From Acidaminococcus fermentans DSM 20731 (GTDB lineage: Bacteria; Bacillota; Negativicutes; Acidaminococcales; Acidaminococcaceae), in the NCBI RefSeq assembly GCF_000025305.1, contig NC_013740.1, forward strand, positions 2,232,001 through 2,296,000: a stretch of DNA of 64,000 nucleotides, written 5' to 3'. The stretch's first letter is position 1, and each line of letters starts with the position of its first letter. This document shows positions 1 to 7,827 of this stretch, piece by piece. A program made the position numbers and the translations under genes. The notes beneath the pieces were generated by a model. The model saw only the letters and a program-made list of their open reading frames with translations, was not told the origin of the DNA and did no database searches.

Positions 1-1
1 G

Positions 2-625
2 GATAATAAAAATGACAAAGTCAGTGAAGAAGAGGACTGGCAGCGCATTCAGGCAGCTCATGAAATCATGGAAGATGGCATGTTAATGGTGGATACCAAT
101 GCCACCTGGACGGCAGACCAAGTAATTCAAAATGCTCCCAAGCTCCAGGCTTACGGAGTAAAGATTATCGAAGAACCTCTGCCATTCGAAGATGTGGACG
201 GCTATCGCAAAATTGCTGATGCCGTGCCTTCTTTAGTCATCGCTGGCTGTGAAACACAGCAGGGTCTCAAGAACTTCCAAAATCTGCTGAAAGAAAATCA
301 GATTGATATCCTTCAACCCGATGTAGGCTGGGCCGGAGGTATTTCTGAAGTCAAAAAAATCGGTGCCGCAGCCTTGGCGGCCAACAAAAAGATTTCTCTC
401 CACTGCTTTGGTTCTGCTGTGTTGTTTGCCGCCAGTCTCCAAACAGCCGCCGCCATGAGCAACACCATTGCCATGGAATCAGAAGAAAATCCCAATCCGC
501 TGAAAACAGATATCTTGAAAACACCCTTTCAGACCGATCCTGAAATGAATTTTTTCGTTCCGGACGGACCTGGACTAGGTATTGAAGTTGACTGGGAGCG
601 CATTGAAAAATATATCGTAAAATAG
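2..625 (+). CDS. Mandelate racemase/muconate lactonizing enzyme family protein (C-terminal part)
   Basis: The reading frame is open from base 2, so the N-terminal capping domain lies outside the window. What remains is the TIM-barrel part of an enolase-superfamily enzyme, which abstracts a proton alpha to a carboxylate while a metal stabilises the enolate. Visible metal ligands are the Asp of VDTN, the Glu of IEEP and the Glu of AGCE. A later Asp (QPDVG) and His (SLHCFG) fit the His/Asp general-base pair of the mandelate racemase subgroup. The C-terminal segment (PDGPGLGIEVD) is typical of the family. Dehydration of a sugar acid, or racemisation, is possible; the substrate cannot be read from this portion. 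A hairpin terminator follows directly. Confidence 0.85.
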   Translation, partial: DNKNDKVSEEEDWQRIQAAHEIMEDGMLMVDTNATWTADQVIQNAPKLQAYGVKIIEEPLPFEDVDGYRKIADAVPSLVIAGCETQQGLKNFQNLLKENQIDILQPDVGWAGGISEVKKIGAAALAANKKISLHCFGSAVLFAASLQTAAAMSNTIAMESEENPNPLKTDILKTPFQTDPEMNFFVPDGPGLGIEVDWERIEKYIVK

Positions 626-631
626 AAACAA

Positions 632-683
632 GCCGTGAAAGATGCCATTCATTTCTATTGGTGCCTTTCACGGTTTCATTTTT
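632..683 (+). terminator. Rho-independent terminator after the enolase-superfamily gene
   Basis: An imperfect stem begins CCGTGAAAG at 633 and closes with CTTTCACGG at 665-673. A T-rich stretch follows. It lies 7 nt after the stop codon. Confidence 0.7.
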
Positions 684-1009
684 GCAACAAGTTTTGCGAC
701 AAACGATGACCTAATTCCATTTCTATTTTCTTTTCCAAGACCTCAAAATCCCATTCATGCCGGAAAAATGCCCAATAATGACCTCCTTTTTCCAGTTGGG
801 AAGGAATTTTTCTGTTGGATAAGGGAAAGAATCCCCCAGTGATCCTTGCAAAATCTTACAGAAAGATGGTGATTCCATGAAAACCTCTACCACTGTGGCC
901 CAGGATCTGGGCACGTGGCTGGAAGAACAGGCACTGCATGCTGCTGTTCTTGAGCTTATAGACGAATACCGGGCGGGGCGACGGGCCTGCGTCCCCTACG
1001 GTCCTATAC
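684..1009. other. Intergenic stretch with no convincing gene
   Basis: No supported gene was found. A 47-codon frame (ATG at 877 to TAA at 1020) encodes peptide unlike anything I recognise. Its last third runs through a GC-rich dispersed repeat (about 970-1004) and into the insertion sequence end. It may be the N-terminal stub of a gene broken by the insertion, or chance. Confidence 0.4.
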
Positions 1010-1176
1010 TGTCCCCATAAGTGTGGACACTTTTTAAGAGTAGCACCTGCCCACAAAATTGGACAGGCTACAATTTGAATCCTTTAAAATTGGCGTGCTC
1101 ATTTTGGACCCAACCTATTGAACACAATCATATGCATGTGGTATCCTCAAATCCAATAAAGCCAAGGAGAATCCAC

Positions 1177-1581
1177 ATGAGCAGAAAACTTTTTACTGAG
1201 GAGCAGATTGCAGCGTTGCGCCAGAACCCTTATGTGTATAGCGTAAGCCGCTCTACCCTGGTCCTGAGGAAGTCCTTTAAAGAAATCTTTTACACCGAAT
1301 ATATGGAAGGAGTCTATCCTAAAGACGTCTTCAAAAAATACGGCTTTGACCCTGCTGTGCTGGGCGAAAGACGCATTGGCGGTGCTCTCCAGCATATCAA
1401 AGAGGAATATGCCAAATATGGTTGTTTCTATGAAGGCAGGAGACCCGCCGACAGGTCTGACACCGCCGCCAAGGTCAAGCCTGAAGATGACATTAAGGCC
1501 CTCAGACATGAAGTTGAATACTTGCGGCAGGAAGTGGAATATTTAAAAAAAATTTCCGCGATCAAGAACACAAAAAGGTAG
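1177..1581 (+). CDS. IS3-family transposase OrfA
   Basis: This 134-residue protein is the DNA-binding partner of the IS3 transposase. The start ATG at 1177 is preceded by AAGGAGA at 1163-1169; the open frame extends upstream but lacks such a site. A helix-turn-helix-like segment occupies roughly residues 40-70. The C-terminus has a leucine-zipper-like heptad pattern (LRHEVEYLRQEVEYLKK), as usual for IS3 OrfA oligomerisation. The zipper is encoded just before an A8 tract (1545-1552) where a -1 shift would join this frame to OrfB. Without the shift, translation stops at 1581 and gives the regulatory OrfA product. Confidence 0.85.
   Translation: MSRKLFTEEQIAALRQNPYVYSVSRSTLVLRKSFKEIFYTEYMEGVYPKDVFKKYGFDPAVLGERRIGGALQHIKEEYAKYGCFYEGRRPADRSDTAAKVKPEDDIKALRHEVEYLRQEVEYLKKISAIKNTKR
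1545..1552 (+). promoter_or_regulatory. Programmed -1 frameshift slippery site (A8)
   Basis: Eight consecutive A residues lie at the end of orfA, read there as TTA AAA AAA. A -1 slip places ribosomes in the orfB frame, which is open without a stop from 1551 through the orfB ATG at 1593. This is the expected layout for making the OrfAB transposase in IS3 elements. No stimulatory downstream pseudoknot was worked out. Confidence 0.75.
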
Positions 1582-1592
1582 GTTCTCTGCTC

Positions 1593-2591
1593 ATGAACGA
1601 TTCCTCTTGTGTGTTCGAAATCATAGAAAAGACGGTAAGTACCAGCGAGAACAGACTTTCCATCAGCAGTTTATGCAAGATGGCAGGCGTGTCCCGAAGC
1701 GGTTATTATGCCTGGGTAAAGGCGGAAGCATTTCGGCAGGCCCAGCAAGAACAGGACCGCAAGGACTTTGAACTGATCCTTGCCGCTTACAAAAGACGAG
1801 GGTACAAGAAGGGCGCCCGCAGCATCTATATGGAGCTGCTCCACATGGATCCGCCCGTCATTATGAATGTGAAGAAAATCCGTCGTCTGATGAAAAAGTT
1901 CCACCTGCTTTGCCCCATCAGGAAGGCGAATCCCTATCGGCAGCTGGCGAAAGCCCTGAAGACCAATACGGTGGCCGATAATCTGCTGCAGCGCCAGTTT
2001 GAGGACTATGGTCCTCGCATGGTACTGCTGACAGATATTACCTATCTTCCTTACAATGGGATCTTTGCTTATCTTTCCACCATACTGGATGCCTATACCA
2101 AGCAGATTCTGGCGTATGTCCTCAGCGATTCTTTGGAGGTGGATTTCGTGGTAGAAACGGTGAACAACCTGATTCGAGATCACGGCGTCTCACTGCATGC
2201 TGAAACCATCGTGCATTCTGACCAGGGTTGCCATTACACGAGTCACAGCTTCATCGATATCCTCCATGACAAGGATCTCAGACAATCCATGTCACGGCGG
2301 GGGAATTGCTGGGACAATGCGCCGCAGGAAAGCTTCTTCGGCCGTATGAAAGACCATGTGAAAAAGAAAATTGCAGCAGCAGTGAGCTTTGGGGAGGTGA
2401 AGGCCATCGTAGATGATTACATGGATTATTACAACAACGAGCGCTACCAGTGGGAACTGGCGAAACTGTCGCCAAACGAGTTCTACCAATTTGTAACAAC
2501 AGGGGTTTATCCGCTCGATATTCCCAAGATGCCCGAGGTTCCTACATTGAAGCGGAGAGCCTGTGAGCTGGGGAACCAGCTCACCTCATAA
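1593..2591 (+). CDS. IS3-family transposase OrfB (integrase-core, DDE)
   Basis: This 332-residue frame is the catalytic half of the transposase and is probably expressed mainly as an OrfAB fusion. Residues 20-45 form an HTH_21-like region (SISSLCKMAGVSRSGYY). The retroviral-integrase core carries a complete DDE triad: D148 (LLTDITYL), D210 (HSDQG) and E246 (PQESFFG), with the characteristic 35 residues between the last two. There is no internal stop or obvious decay. The frame is -1 relative to orfA. The stop codon lies inside a perfect 13-bp hairpin (2585-2617). Assignment to IS3 is secure; the subgroup (perhaps IS150-like) is not. Confidence 0.9.
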   Translation: MNDSSCVFEIIEKTVSTSENRLSISSLCKMAGVSRSGYYAWVKAEAFRQAQQEQDRKDFELILAAYKRRGYKKGARSIYMELLHMDPPVIMNVKKIRRLMKKFHLLCPIRKANPYRQLAKALKTNTVADNLLQRQFEDYGPRMVLLTDITYLPYNGIFAYLSTILDAYTKQILAYVLSDSLEVDFVVETVNNLIRDHGVSLHAETIVHSDQGCHYTSHSFIDILHDKDLRQSMSRRGNCWDNAPQESFFGRMKDHVKKKIAAAVSFGEVKAIVDDYMDYYNNERYQWELAKLSPNEFYQFVTTGVYPLDIPKMPEVPTLKRRACELGNQLTS

Positions 2592-2617
2592 AATGGCAAA
2601 AGCAGCCATTTTATGAG
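2585..2617. terminator. Perfect 13-bp hairpin overlapping the orfB stop
   Basis: CTCATAAAATGGC at 2585-2597 and its exact complement at 2605-2617 enclose a 7-nt loop. The TAA stop of orfB is in the left arm. No T-run follows, so it may protect or attenuate the IS transcript instead of terminating it. Confidence 0.5.
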
Positions 2618-2931
2618 TAAGGAGCCAGTGCATAAGATTGGATGGTTAGGGGCCTTCTGATAGACAATTACCAAACGTCCATTTTAAAGGTACCAGGATT
2701 GTTGAACTGTCTAAAACAAGGGGTCCTACTTTTAGAAACTGTCCTTGACAAGGGGTACGGTTTAGTCCAGTGCGCTTCACTCTTAACTCTGCATTCTTCA
2801 CTTTTCATCATTTATAGCTCCAAATATGATAAAATGAATTATGACATGATGTCCATGATCATGATTGGCCTGGGACAGCCGGACAGACGGCAGGAGGACA
2901 TCATCAGATGGACCCTGACGAGAAGAAATAA

Positions 2932-3216
2932 ATCCTGGAACGGGAATACGCCATTCCCATGACCGTTGAAATGAAAGAGGAGGCGGAGACCATGTGCGGT
3001 ATCGGACACGCCATTGCAAGAAAGAACCTGGAAGAAGGCATGCAAAAGGGCCTGCAAAAAGGCCGCCTGGAGGGGAAACAGGAAGGCATTGCTCTGGTCC
3101 AACGGGAATTGCTGCTGAACCTGTTTTCCAGCGGTATGCCTGTGGAGCAGATTTCTGCAGGGACAAAGGTTCCTGTCAGCTATGTACGGAAACTGGCTGA
3201 AAAAGCTGGAAAATAA
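2932..3216 (+). pseudogene. Remnant of an Rpn/YhgA-like nuclease gene (C-terminal part)
   Basis: The frame reads LEREYAIPM followed by a helical tail with repeated KG/EG steps (EGMQKGLQKGRLEGKQEG). It ends in a short helix-turn-helix-like tail (PVEQISAGTKVPVSYVRKLAEKAGK). This is characteristic of the C-terminus of Rpn-family recombination-promoting nucleases. The PD-(D/E)XK catalytic N-terminus is missing and an in-frame TAA stands just before the conserved segment, so the gene is a degraded fragment. It lies immediately downstream of the IS element. Family assignment rests on the tail pattern only. Confidence 0.55.
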
Positions 3217-3230
3217 TAAGTATAACAGAT

Positions 3231-3281
3231 AAAAAAACGAACTGTGAAACTGCCTGCTGGCAACTTCACAGTTCGTTTTTT
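3231..3281. terminator. Bidirectional terminator between the Rpn remnant and tctA
   Basis: ACGAACTGTGAA pairs with TTCACAGTTCGT around a small TGCC/GGCA inner stem. A-runs and T-runs flank the stem, so it can serve both converging transcripts. Confidence 0.8.
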
Positions 3282-3285
3282 ACGC

Positions 3286-4764
3286 CTAACAGAATCTCCG
3301 TCTGATCTGCTTGATTACAGACCACAGAAGAACGCCGATGGAAATGGTCAGGAATACGGCAGCAATGGGAGACTGGAAGAATTTCAGGAAGCTTCCGTCC
3401 GTATACTGCATGCCCCGGATCAGGTTCTGCTCTACTTCCTTCCCGAGTACCAGACCCAGGATCAGCGGTGCCTGGGGATATTTGTACTTGCTCATGAAGT
3501 AACCGATGACCCCGAATCCCAGAGAAGTCCAGACATCGAACATATTGTGGTTGGTGCCATAGGTCCCCACCACGCACAAGACGAAAATAATGGGGAACAG
3601 GATGTATTTGGGCACATCCAGGACCCGTACAAAGGCCCGGATACCTCCGTATTCTACTACCAGCATCACGACTGTGGCCACCATAAGACCGGCAAACAGG
3701 CCATAGACCAGTTCACCACTCTGTTGGAACAGCAGGGGTCCGGGGATGATGCCGTGGAGCATCAGGCCGCCCAGAATGATGGCAGTTACCGTATCCCCGG
3801 GAATCCCCAGGGTCAGCAGCGGGATCAGCGCCCCGCCAATGGAAGCGTTGTTGGATGTTTCAGAAGCCACAATCCCGTCCATGCAGCCGGTGCCGAATTT
3901 TTCCGGATGTTTGCTCTGTTGTTTGGCCACACTGTAGGCCACAATGTTGGAAGTGGCTCCGCCAATTCCCGGCAGGATGCCGATGCCAATACCAATCAGA
4001 GCCGACCGTATGAAGTTGACGAACTGGTCCTTAAATTCCTGCAGGGTAAAACCAAAACCCTTGATTTTGTATTCCAGGATCTGCCCTTCCTTGGACTTGA
4101 CCCCGTCGGCTGCCGCTTTCAGGATTTCAGCGGTGGCAAAGAGCCCAATCATCACTGGCAGTTGGGAAAAACCGTTTTCCAGTTCCGGGATCCCGAAGGT
4201 GAAGCGGGCGGAACCGGTAATATCGGAAATCCCAAACAGGGAAATCACAATGCCGAACACCCCGGCCATAACCGCTTTAAAGGGATTGTCAGAAATCATG
4301 GCGGCAATCATGGTCAGCGCAAAGAGACAGATGGAAAAAGTTTCAATGGGACCGAACTTCAAGGCAGCTTTTGCCAGAGGCGGTGCAATGAAGAACAGGG
4401 CAATCATGGAAAGAATGGTCCCCAGGAAGGAATAGAAGATACCGATGCCCAGAGCCCTTCCTCCTTCTCCCCGTTCCGCCATGGGTGCACCATCAAAAGT
4501 GGTTGCTACGGAAGAGGGTGTACCGGGAATTTTCAGCAGAATGGCAGAAATCAGACCGCCGGAAGTGCCTCCCACATACAGCGCAATCAGCATGGAAATC
4601 CCGTTAAGTGGAGACATCCCAAAGGTAATGGGCAGACACAGGGCCACTGCCATGGTGGAAGTAAGCCCGGGAATGGAGCCAAAGATGATACCCACAACAA
4701 CCCCCACCAGGATAATCAGCAGGGTTGTGGGATTCAGTACAGATAAAATGCCTTCAACAACCAT
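3286..4764 (-). CDS. tctA: Tripartite tricarboxylate transporter permease TctA
   Basis: This is the large, roughly 12-helix membrane subunit of a tripartite tricarboxylate transporter, which imports carboxylates captured by the periplasmic TctC. The 492-residue length matches the family (about 500). Family landmarks include GSIPGLTSTMAVALCLPITF near the N-terminus, YVGGTSGGLISAILLKIPGTPSS and a later LGIPGD segment. I chose the ATG at 4764 because CCTCCTT (AAGGAGG on the coding strand) lies at 4770-4776; the longer frame to 4830 overlaps tctB. It is the last gene of tctC-tctB-tctA, 10 nt after tctB, and ends at a bidirectional terminator. The substrate is not deducible. Confidence 0.93.
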   Translation of the reverse strand: MVVEGILSVLNPTTLLIILVGVVVGIIFGSIPGLTSTMAVALCLPITFGMSPLNGISMLIALYVGGTSGGLISAILLKIPGTPSSVATTFDGAPMAERGEGGRALGIGIFYSFLGTILSMIALFFIAPPLAKAALKFGPIETFSICLFALTMIAAMISDNPFKAVMAGVFGIVISLFGISDITGSARFTFGIPELENGFSQLPVMIGLFATAEILKAAADGVKSKEGQILEYKIKGFGFTLQEFKDQFVNFIRSALIGIGIGILPGIGGATSNIVAYSVAKQQSKHPEKFGTGCMDGIVASETSNNASIGGALIPLLTLGIPGDTVTAIILGGLMLHGIIPGPLLFQQSGELVYGLFAGLMVATVVMLVVEYGGIRAFVRVLDVPKYILFPIIFVLCVVGTYGTNHNMFDVWTSLGFGVIGYFMSKYKYPQAPLILGLVLGKEVEQNLIRGMQYTDGSFLKFFQSPIAAVFLTISIGVLLWSVIKQIRRRFC

Positions 4765-4774
4765 AACATCCTCC

Positions 4775-5245
4775 TTAGAACAGGATCCCGGCCGGAAGGA
4801 GCAGGGAAAAGACTTCTTCAAAGACTTCATTGATCAAAAGGGGCACCACCAGGGCCAGGACGCCGATCATAATGTAGTGCTTCCGGTTCCGATTTTCCAA
4901 CGGGATGAAAATCAGCATCTGGGCGGCCATGTACAGAATGGAAGAAAGCACAAATCCCAGAGTATCCAGCAGAGCAATATAAAGAAAAAGTGCAAGGGCT
5001 GTAAGGCCCAGGCATTTCAGATCAGCCGTGATGCCTTTCTGGTGATCATCCGGAGTGAATTTTTCCCACAGCAACAGGCAGAGACTGATAAAAATCCAGA
5101 TTTTCGTACAGACTTTCGGCATAAAGTCTCCACCAATGCCAATGGAAGATCCCGGAGGGATGCTCTGAGACGCCACCGCCAGGGCAATGCCCACCAGCAG
5201 CAGGACCAGATCGATGATGTATTCCGCAAGTTTTCTTGTACCCAT
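4775..5245 (-). CDS. tctB: Tripartite tricarboxylate transporter small membrane subunit TctB
   Basis: This 156-residue protein has four strongly hydrophobic stretches, as expected for the small four-helix TctB subunit that pairs with TctA. The first helix starts at EYIIDLVLLLVGIALAVASQSIP and is followed by an IGIGGDFMPK loop typical of the family. The start at 5245 (MGTRK) is favoured by an AAAGGA ribosome site; the frame extends 11 codons upstream. The gene lies between tctC and tctA on the same strand, and the short distance to tctA supports co-translation. Confidence 0.88.
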   Translation of the reverse strand: MGTRKLAEYIIDLVLLLVGIALAVASQSIPPGSSIGIGGDFMPKVCTKIWIFISLCLLLWEKFTPDDHQKGITADLKCLGLTALALFLYIALLDTLGFVLSSILYMAAQMLIFIPLENRNRKHYIMIGVLALVVPLLINEVFEEVFSLLLPAGILF

Positions 5246-5334
5246 AATTTTTCCTTTCACAAATGGAGAAGCTGGCACCGATCTGCAGCGAGCCGGTACC
5301 AGCTTTGTTGCTCTTCATTCAGGAGACGGCTCCG

Positions 5335-6336
5335 TCAGTTGTTCTTGGCAACATCCGTAAACTTGACTCCCTGAAGGACTTTTTCATAGGCGCTGAACTT
5401 GGCCAGTCCATCGCTGCCCGGCAGGAAGGTGGGTTTCTGGAAGTACATGTTGTAAATCTTGCTCTGGTAATCCTTATCATTTTCAATGATGTCTTTGGCT
5501 GCCGCATTGAAAGAATCAATCAGAGCCTGATCCGTACCTTTGGGGAAGGCCACAAAGTAGTAGAAGGGCACATAGGCGTCAAAGCCCTGGTGTTTGATGG
5601 TCTTTACATTGATGTTCTTGTCCGGAACCACCAGATCATTTTCCCCATCCATAGCCAGAGGAACCATTTCCCCTTTGGCAATGTAATCCTTTACGCCGCC
5701 GTAAGGAGAGAAGATGACATCCACATGGCCCCCCAGAAGGGCGGTCAGACGGGATGCTGCAGCTCCTGCATCCACCATTTTCAGTTTAAATCCCTGATTG
5801 ACCAGCTGGGATGCAATGACATAAGAGGTAGCCCCGGTCTGGACGGCAATCTTCAGTTCATCCGGATGTTGTTCCGTATAGGCTTTCAGTTCAGCCAACG
5901 AATTGATCCCCAGTTTCTTGTTCACCACAATGACATTCCCGGGGTTCAGACCTACTATGGATGCAAAGGAGAAATCATCGAATCCGAAATCGGAAGCCTT
6001 GCTGGCCTTGTTCACGGCAAATCCCGTGTGGTTGAACAGGAGGATGCTGCCGTCTTTCTTCCCATCCTTGACCTTCCGGGATCCGGTAGCGCCTCCATTA
6101 CCCTTGATGTTGGAAACGACGATGTTGGTTCCCAGTTTCTTGCTCAGCTTCTGGGACAGCAGACGGGCGTTGAAATCCGTATCCCCGCCGGCCCCATAAG
6201 GGACCACCACTTCCACGTTTTTGGGCCATTTGGCCTTGGTATTGGCGGTCTTCCCCTTGTCTTTGGCTCCCCCACAGCCTGTAACAGCAACCAGAAGCGC
6301 CGCTGCCAGCCCTGCACACAAAATTTTTTTCAGCAT
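5335..6336 (-). CDS. tctC: Tripartite tricarboxylate transporter substrate-binding lipoprotein TctC
   Basis: This is the extracytoplasmic substrate-binding subunit of the Tct system. The 333-residue product begins with a lipoprotein signal peptide (MLKKILCAGLAAALLVAVTGC) whose lipobox VTGC predicts acylation at Cys21. The mature part follows the TctC/Bug pattern: a first beta-strand VEVVVPYGAGGDTD, then a carboxylate-contacting loop near the GNGGATGSRKV segment. The ATG at 6336 has a strong AAGGAGGGA site at 6342-6350; the longer frame is untranslated leader. It is the first gene of the operon. A minus-strand promoter (6434-6462) overlaps that of the divergent lysR gene, which points to LysR control. 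The ligand is unknown; di- and tricarboxylates are usual. Confidence 0.92.
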   Translation of the reverse strand: MLKKILCAGLAAALLVAVTGCGGAKDKGKTANTKAKWPKNVEVVVPYGAGGDTDFNARLLSQKLSKKLGTNIVVSNIKGNGGATGSRKVKDGKKDGSILLFNHTGFAVNKASKASDFGFDDFSFASIVGLNPGNVIVVNKKLGINSLAELKAYTEQHPDELKIAVQTGATSYVIASQLVNQGFKLKMVDAGAAASRLTALLGGHVDVIFSPYGGVKDYIAKGEMVPLAMDGENDLVVPDKNINVKTIKHQGFDAYVPFYYFVAFPKGTDQALIDSFNAAAKDIIENDKDYQSKIYNMYFQKPTFLPGSDGLAKFSAYEKVLQGVKFTDVAKNN

Positions 6337-6422
6337 TGTTCTCCCTCCTTGGATTTTTACGAAAATTAAATATTTTGCGAACAGCAAGCAGAATTTTAAT
6401 TTCCTGAATTTTCCGTAACACC

Positions 6423-6451
6423 TTGTTACAATCATTATATTGCCCTATAAT
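6423..6451 (+). promoter_or_regulatory. Promoter for the divergent lysR gene
   Basis: A -35 box TTGTTA at 6423-6428, a 17-nt spacer and a perfect -10 TATAAT at 6446-6451 predict a start about 70 nt before the lysR ATG. The box overlaps the oppositely directed tctC promoter. Confidence 0.65.
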
Positions 6452-6462
6452 GTAGATGTACA
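6434..6462 (-). promoter_or_regulatory. Promoter for tctCBA
   Basis: On the minus strand there is a -10 TATAAT (6434-6439), a 17-nt spacer and a weak -35 TGTACA (6457-6462). The weak -35 and the overlap with the lysR promoter suit activation by a LysR-type regulator. Confidence 0.55.
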
Positions 6463-6530
6463 CTTAATAAATCAACAGAGAATCCTTAATTATTTTTCTA
6501 TATGTCAGCAATAAGGAGTTGATTCCACTT

Positions 6531-7466
6531 ATGGATACCAGACTCATCGAGCATATCCTTAAAATTGCAGAAGAAAAGAGCATCACCAAAGCGGCGGAAA
6601 AGCTGTATCTGACCCAGTCGGCGCTGAACCAGCAGCTGCTCCACCTGGAGCATGAACTGGGAACGCCGCTTTTCAAGCGGAGCAAGACCAACTGGGGGCC
6701 CACCCGGGCCGGGGAAATCTACCTGGAGGGAGCCCGGGAAATGCTCCGGGTGAAGCAGAATACCTACAGCCAGATCAGCGACCTGACCCATGGGTACACG
6801 GGAACCATCCGGGTGGGCATGACCCCGGTCCGGGGACCGGACATGTTCATCCATGTGTATCCGGCTTTCCATGAACAGTATCCCAATCTGGTGGTGGTTC
6901 CCTATGAACTGAACGTGTTCCAGATGCAGAAGCTGGTCACTGCCGGGGATCTGGACCTGGGGTTCATGACCCTGTTCGAAAGCCAGCGGGATGACAATGA
7001 ATACCAGAATCTGTATGAAGAAGAGATCCTCATTGCGGTGCCGGAAGCCTGGAATCTGGAAGGGGCCGTAATGGAAGCCGGAAAAAGACGGCCCCGGCTG
7101 CCCCTCCTGGCCCTGAAGGACCGGCCCATGATCCTGCTCCGGAAGCAGACCACCATGCGTCCGGTGCTGGACCGGCTGTTCCGGGCCCGGCAGGTGGTGC
7201 CGCAGATCCTGTTCGACACCGCCAACCCTGCCACCATCCTGGAAATGGTCCGGGCCGGGATCTGCTGCGGCATCGTGGCGGAATCCACTGCCCAGGGCTT
7301 CGAACAGGGGATCCGGTACTATTCCTTTGAAAAGCCCCTCCGCTGGAACGTGGCAGTCAGCTACCCCAAAGGAGCCTTTTTGAACCAGGCGGAGAATTTG
7401 TTCATCCAGCAGGCCCGGGAGTACTGGATGCAAAAAGCCAAAGTGCAGAGTGCAGAGCAAAAGTGA
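6531..7466 (+). CDS. LysR-family transcriptional regulator, divergent from tctCBA
   Basis: This 311-residue LysR-type regulator has an N-terminal winged helix-turn-helix at residues 1-60 (SITKAAEKLYLTQSALNQQL is the recognition region). The substrate-binding co-inducer domain begins near residue 90 (GTIRVGMTPVRG). The ATG at 6531 is preceded by AAGGAG at 6513-6518, a rather long 12-nt spacing; a TTG at 6519 would overlap that site and is unlikely. LysR proteins usually control the gene they diverge from and themselves, so the tct transporter is the likely target and its carboxylate the likely effector. A 42-nt palindrome follows the stop codon. Confidence 0.9.
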   Translation: MDTRLIEHILKIAEEKSITKAAEKLYLTQSALNQQLLHLEHELGTPLFKRSKTNWGPTRAGEIYLEGAREMLRVKQNTYSQISDLTHGYTGTIRVGMTPVRGPDMFIHVYPAFHEQYPNLVVVPYELNVFQMQKLVTAGDLDLGFMTLFESQRDDNEYQNLYEEEILIAVPEAWNLEGAVMEAGKRRPRLPLLALKDRPMILLRKQTTMRPVLDRLFRARQVVPQILFDTANPATILEMVRAGICCGIVAESTAQGFEQGIRYYSFEKPLRWNVAVSYPKGAFLNQAENLFIQQAREYWMQKAKVQSAEQK

Positions 7467-7483
7467 AAAATAAAACGCAGAAT

Positions 7484-7525
7484 GACCCAAAGGGCTGCTC
7501 CTGCGCAGGAGCAGCCCTTTGGGTC
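7484..7525. repeat. 42-nt perfect palindrome after lysR
   Basis: Each arm begins GACCCAAAGGGCTGCTCCTG and the two halves are exact complements with no spacer. It could act as a terminator for lysR, though only a weak T-rich tail follows. Confidence 0.7.
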
Positions 7526-7575
7526 TGTTGGTTTCCAAGGATGTATGAGTTTGGTACACAGTTGGCGAAAGAAGA

Positions 7576-7786
7576 TTACCGAAAGATACCCAGCACGTAG
7601 CCGGCCACCAGCCACATGATGTTCATGACCCACAAGGGCAAAGATTACATATCCGGGAGCCGGAACCACACTGAGGCCTACAATCAGCAGCACTGTAAGC
7701 AGCAGGTTGAACCAGAACAGTTTGGGCCGACGGAGTTCGGACTGGTCCTTCTTCTCCATATCTTCCATAATGACGCTTTCATCCAC
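7576..7786 (-). pseudogene. Short membrane-protein gene with a frameshift
   Basis: The frame starts at 7786 with a charged segment (EDMEKKDQSELRRPKLFWFN) and a hydrophobic helix (LLLTVLLIVGLSVVPAPG). It then drifts out of hydrophobic character after about residue 50. Dropping one base near the FAL codons restores a second helix (LWVMNIMWLVAGYVLGIFR) ending at a TAA at 7576-7578. The 211-nt span is one base more than 70 codons, which fits a single insertion. The RRPKLFWFNLLLT stretch recalls a segment of CitMHS-type citrate transporters, but too little remains to be sure. It follows the Nramp-like gene by 41 nt and may have been co-transcribed with it. Confidence 0.45.
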
Positions 7787-7827
7787 CTGCCGGAGCCCAA
7801 CAGAGATCTTACCCCAAAATCCCTGTT

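Larger units (their letters stand above)
1010..2757 (+). mobile_element. IS3-family insertion sequence
   Basis: Two overlapping transposase frames are flanked by imperfect terminal inverted repeats. The left end near 1010 reads TGTCCCC and then GGACA-TTT-TAA-AGTAG-ACC blocks at about 1024-1046. The reverse complement of 2715-2757 gives the same blocks, with about 19 of 23 positions matching in the best segment. The exact ends and any target-site duplication could not be fixed by eye. The element sits between an enolase-family gene and an Rpn-type remnant. OrfB appears intact, so the copy could be active. Confidence 0.8.

Noticed and set aside
877-1020. 47-codon frame before the insertion sequence
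   Set aside because: Weak ribosome site, no homology that I recognise, and it ends in a dispersed repeat and the IS end.
3244-4746. 500-codon plus-strand frame
   Set aside because: Antisense to tctA; its His/Gly/Gln-rich translation is typical of the shadow of a membrane-protein gene.
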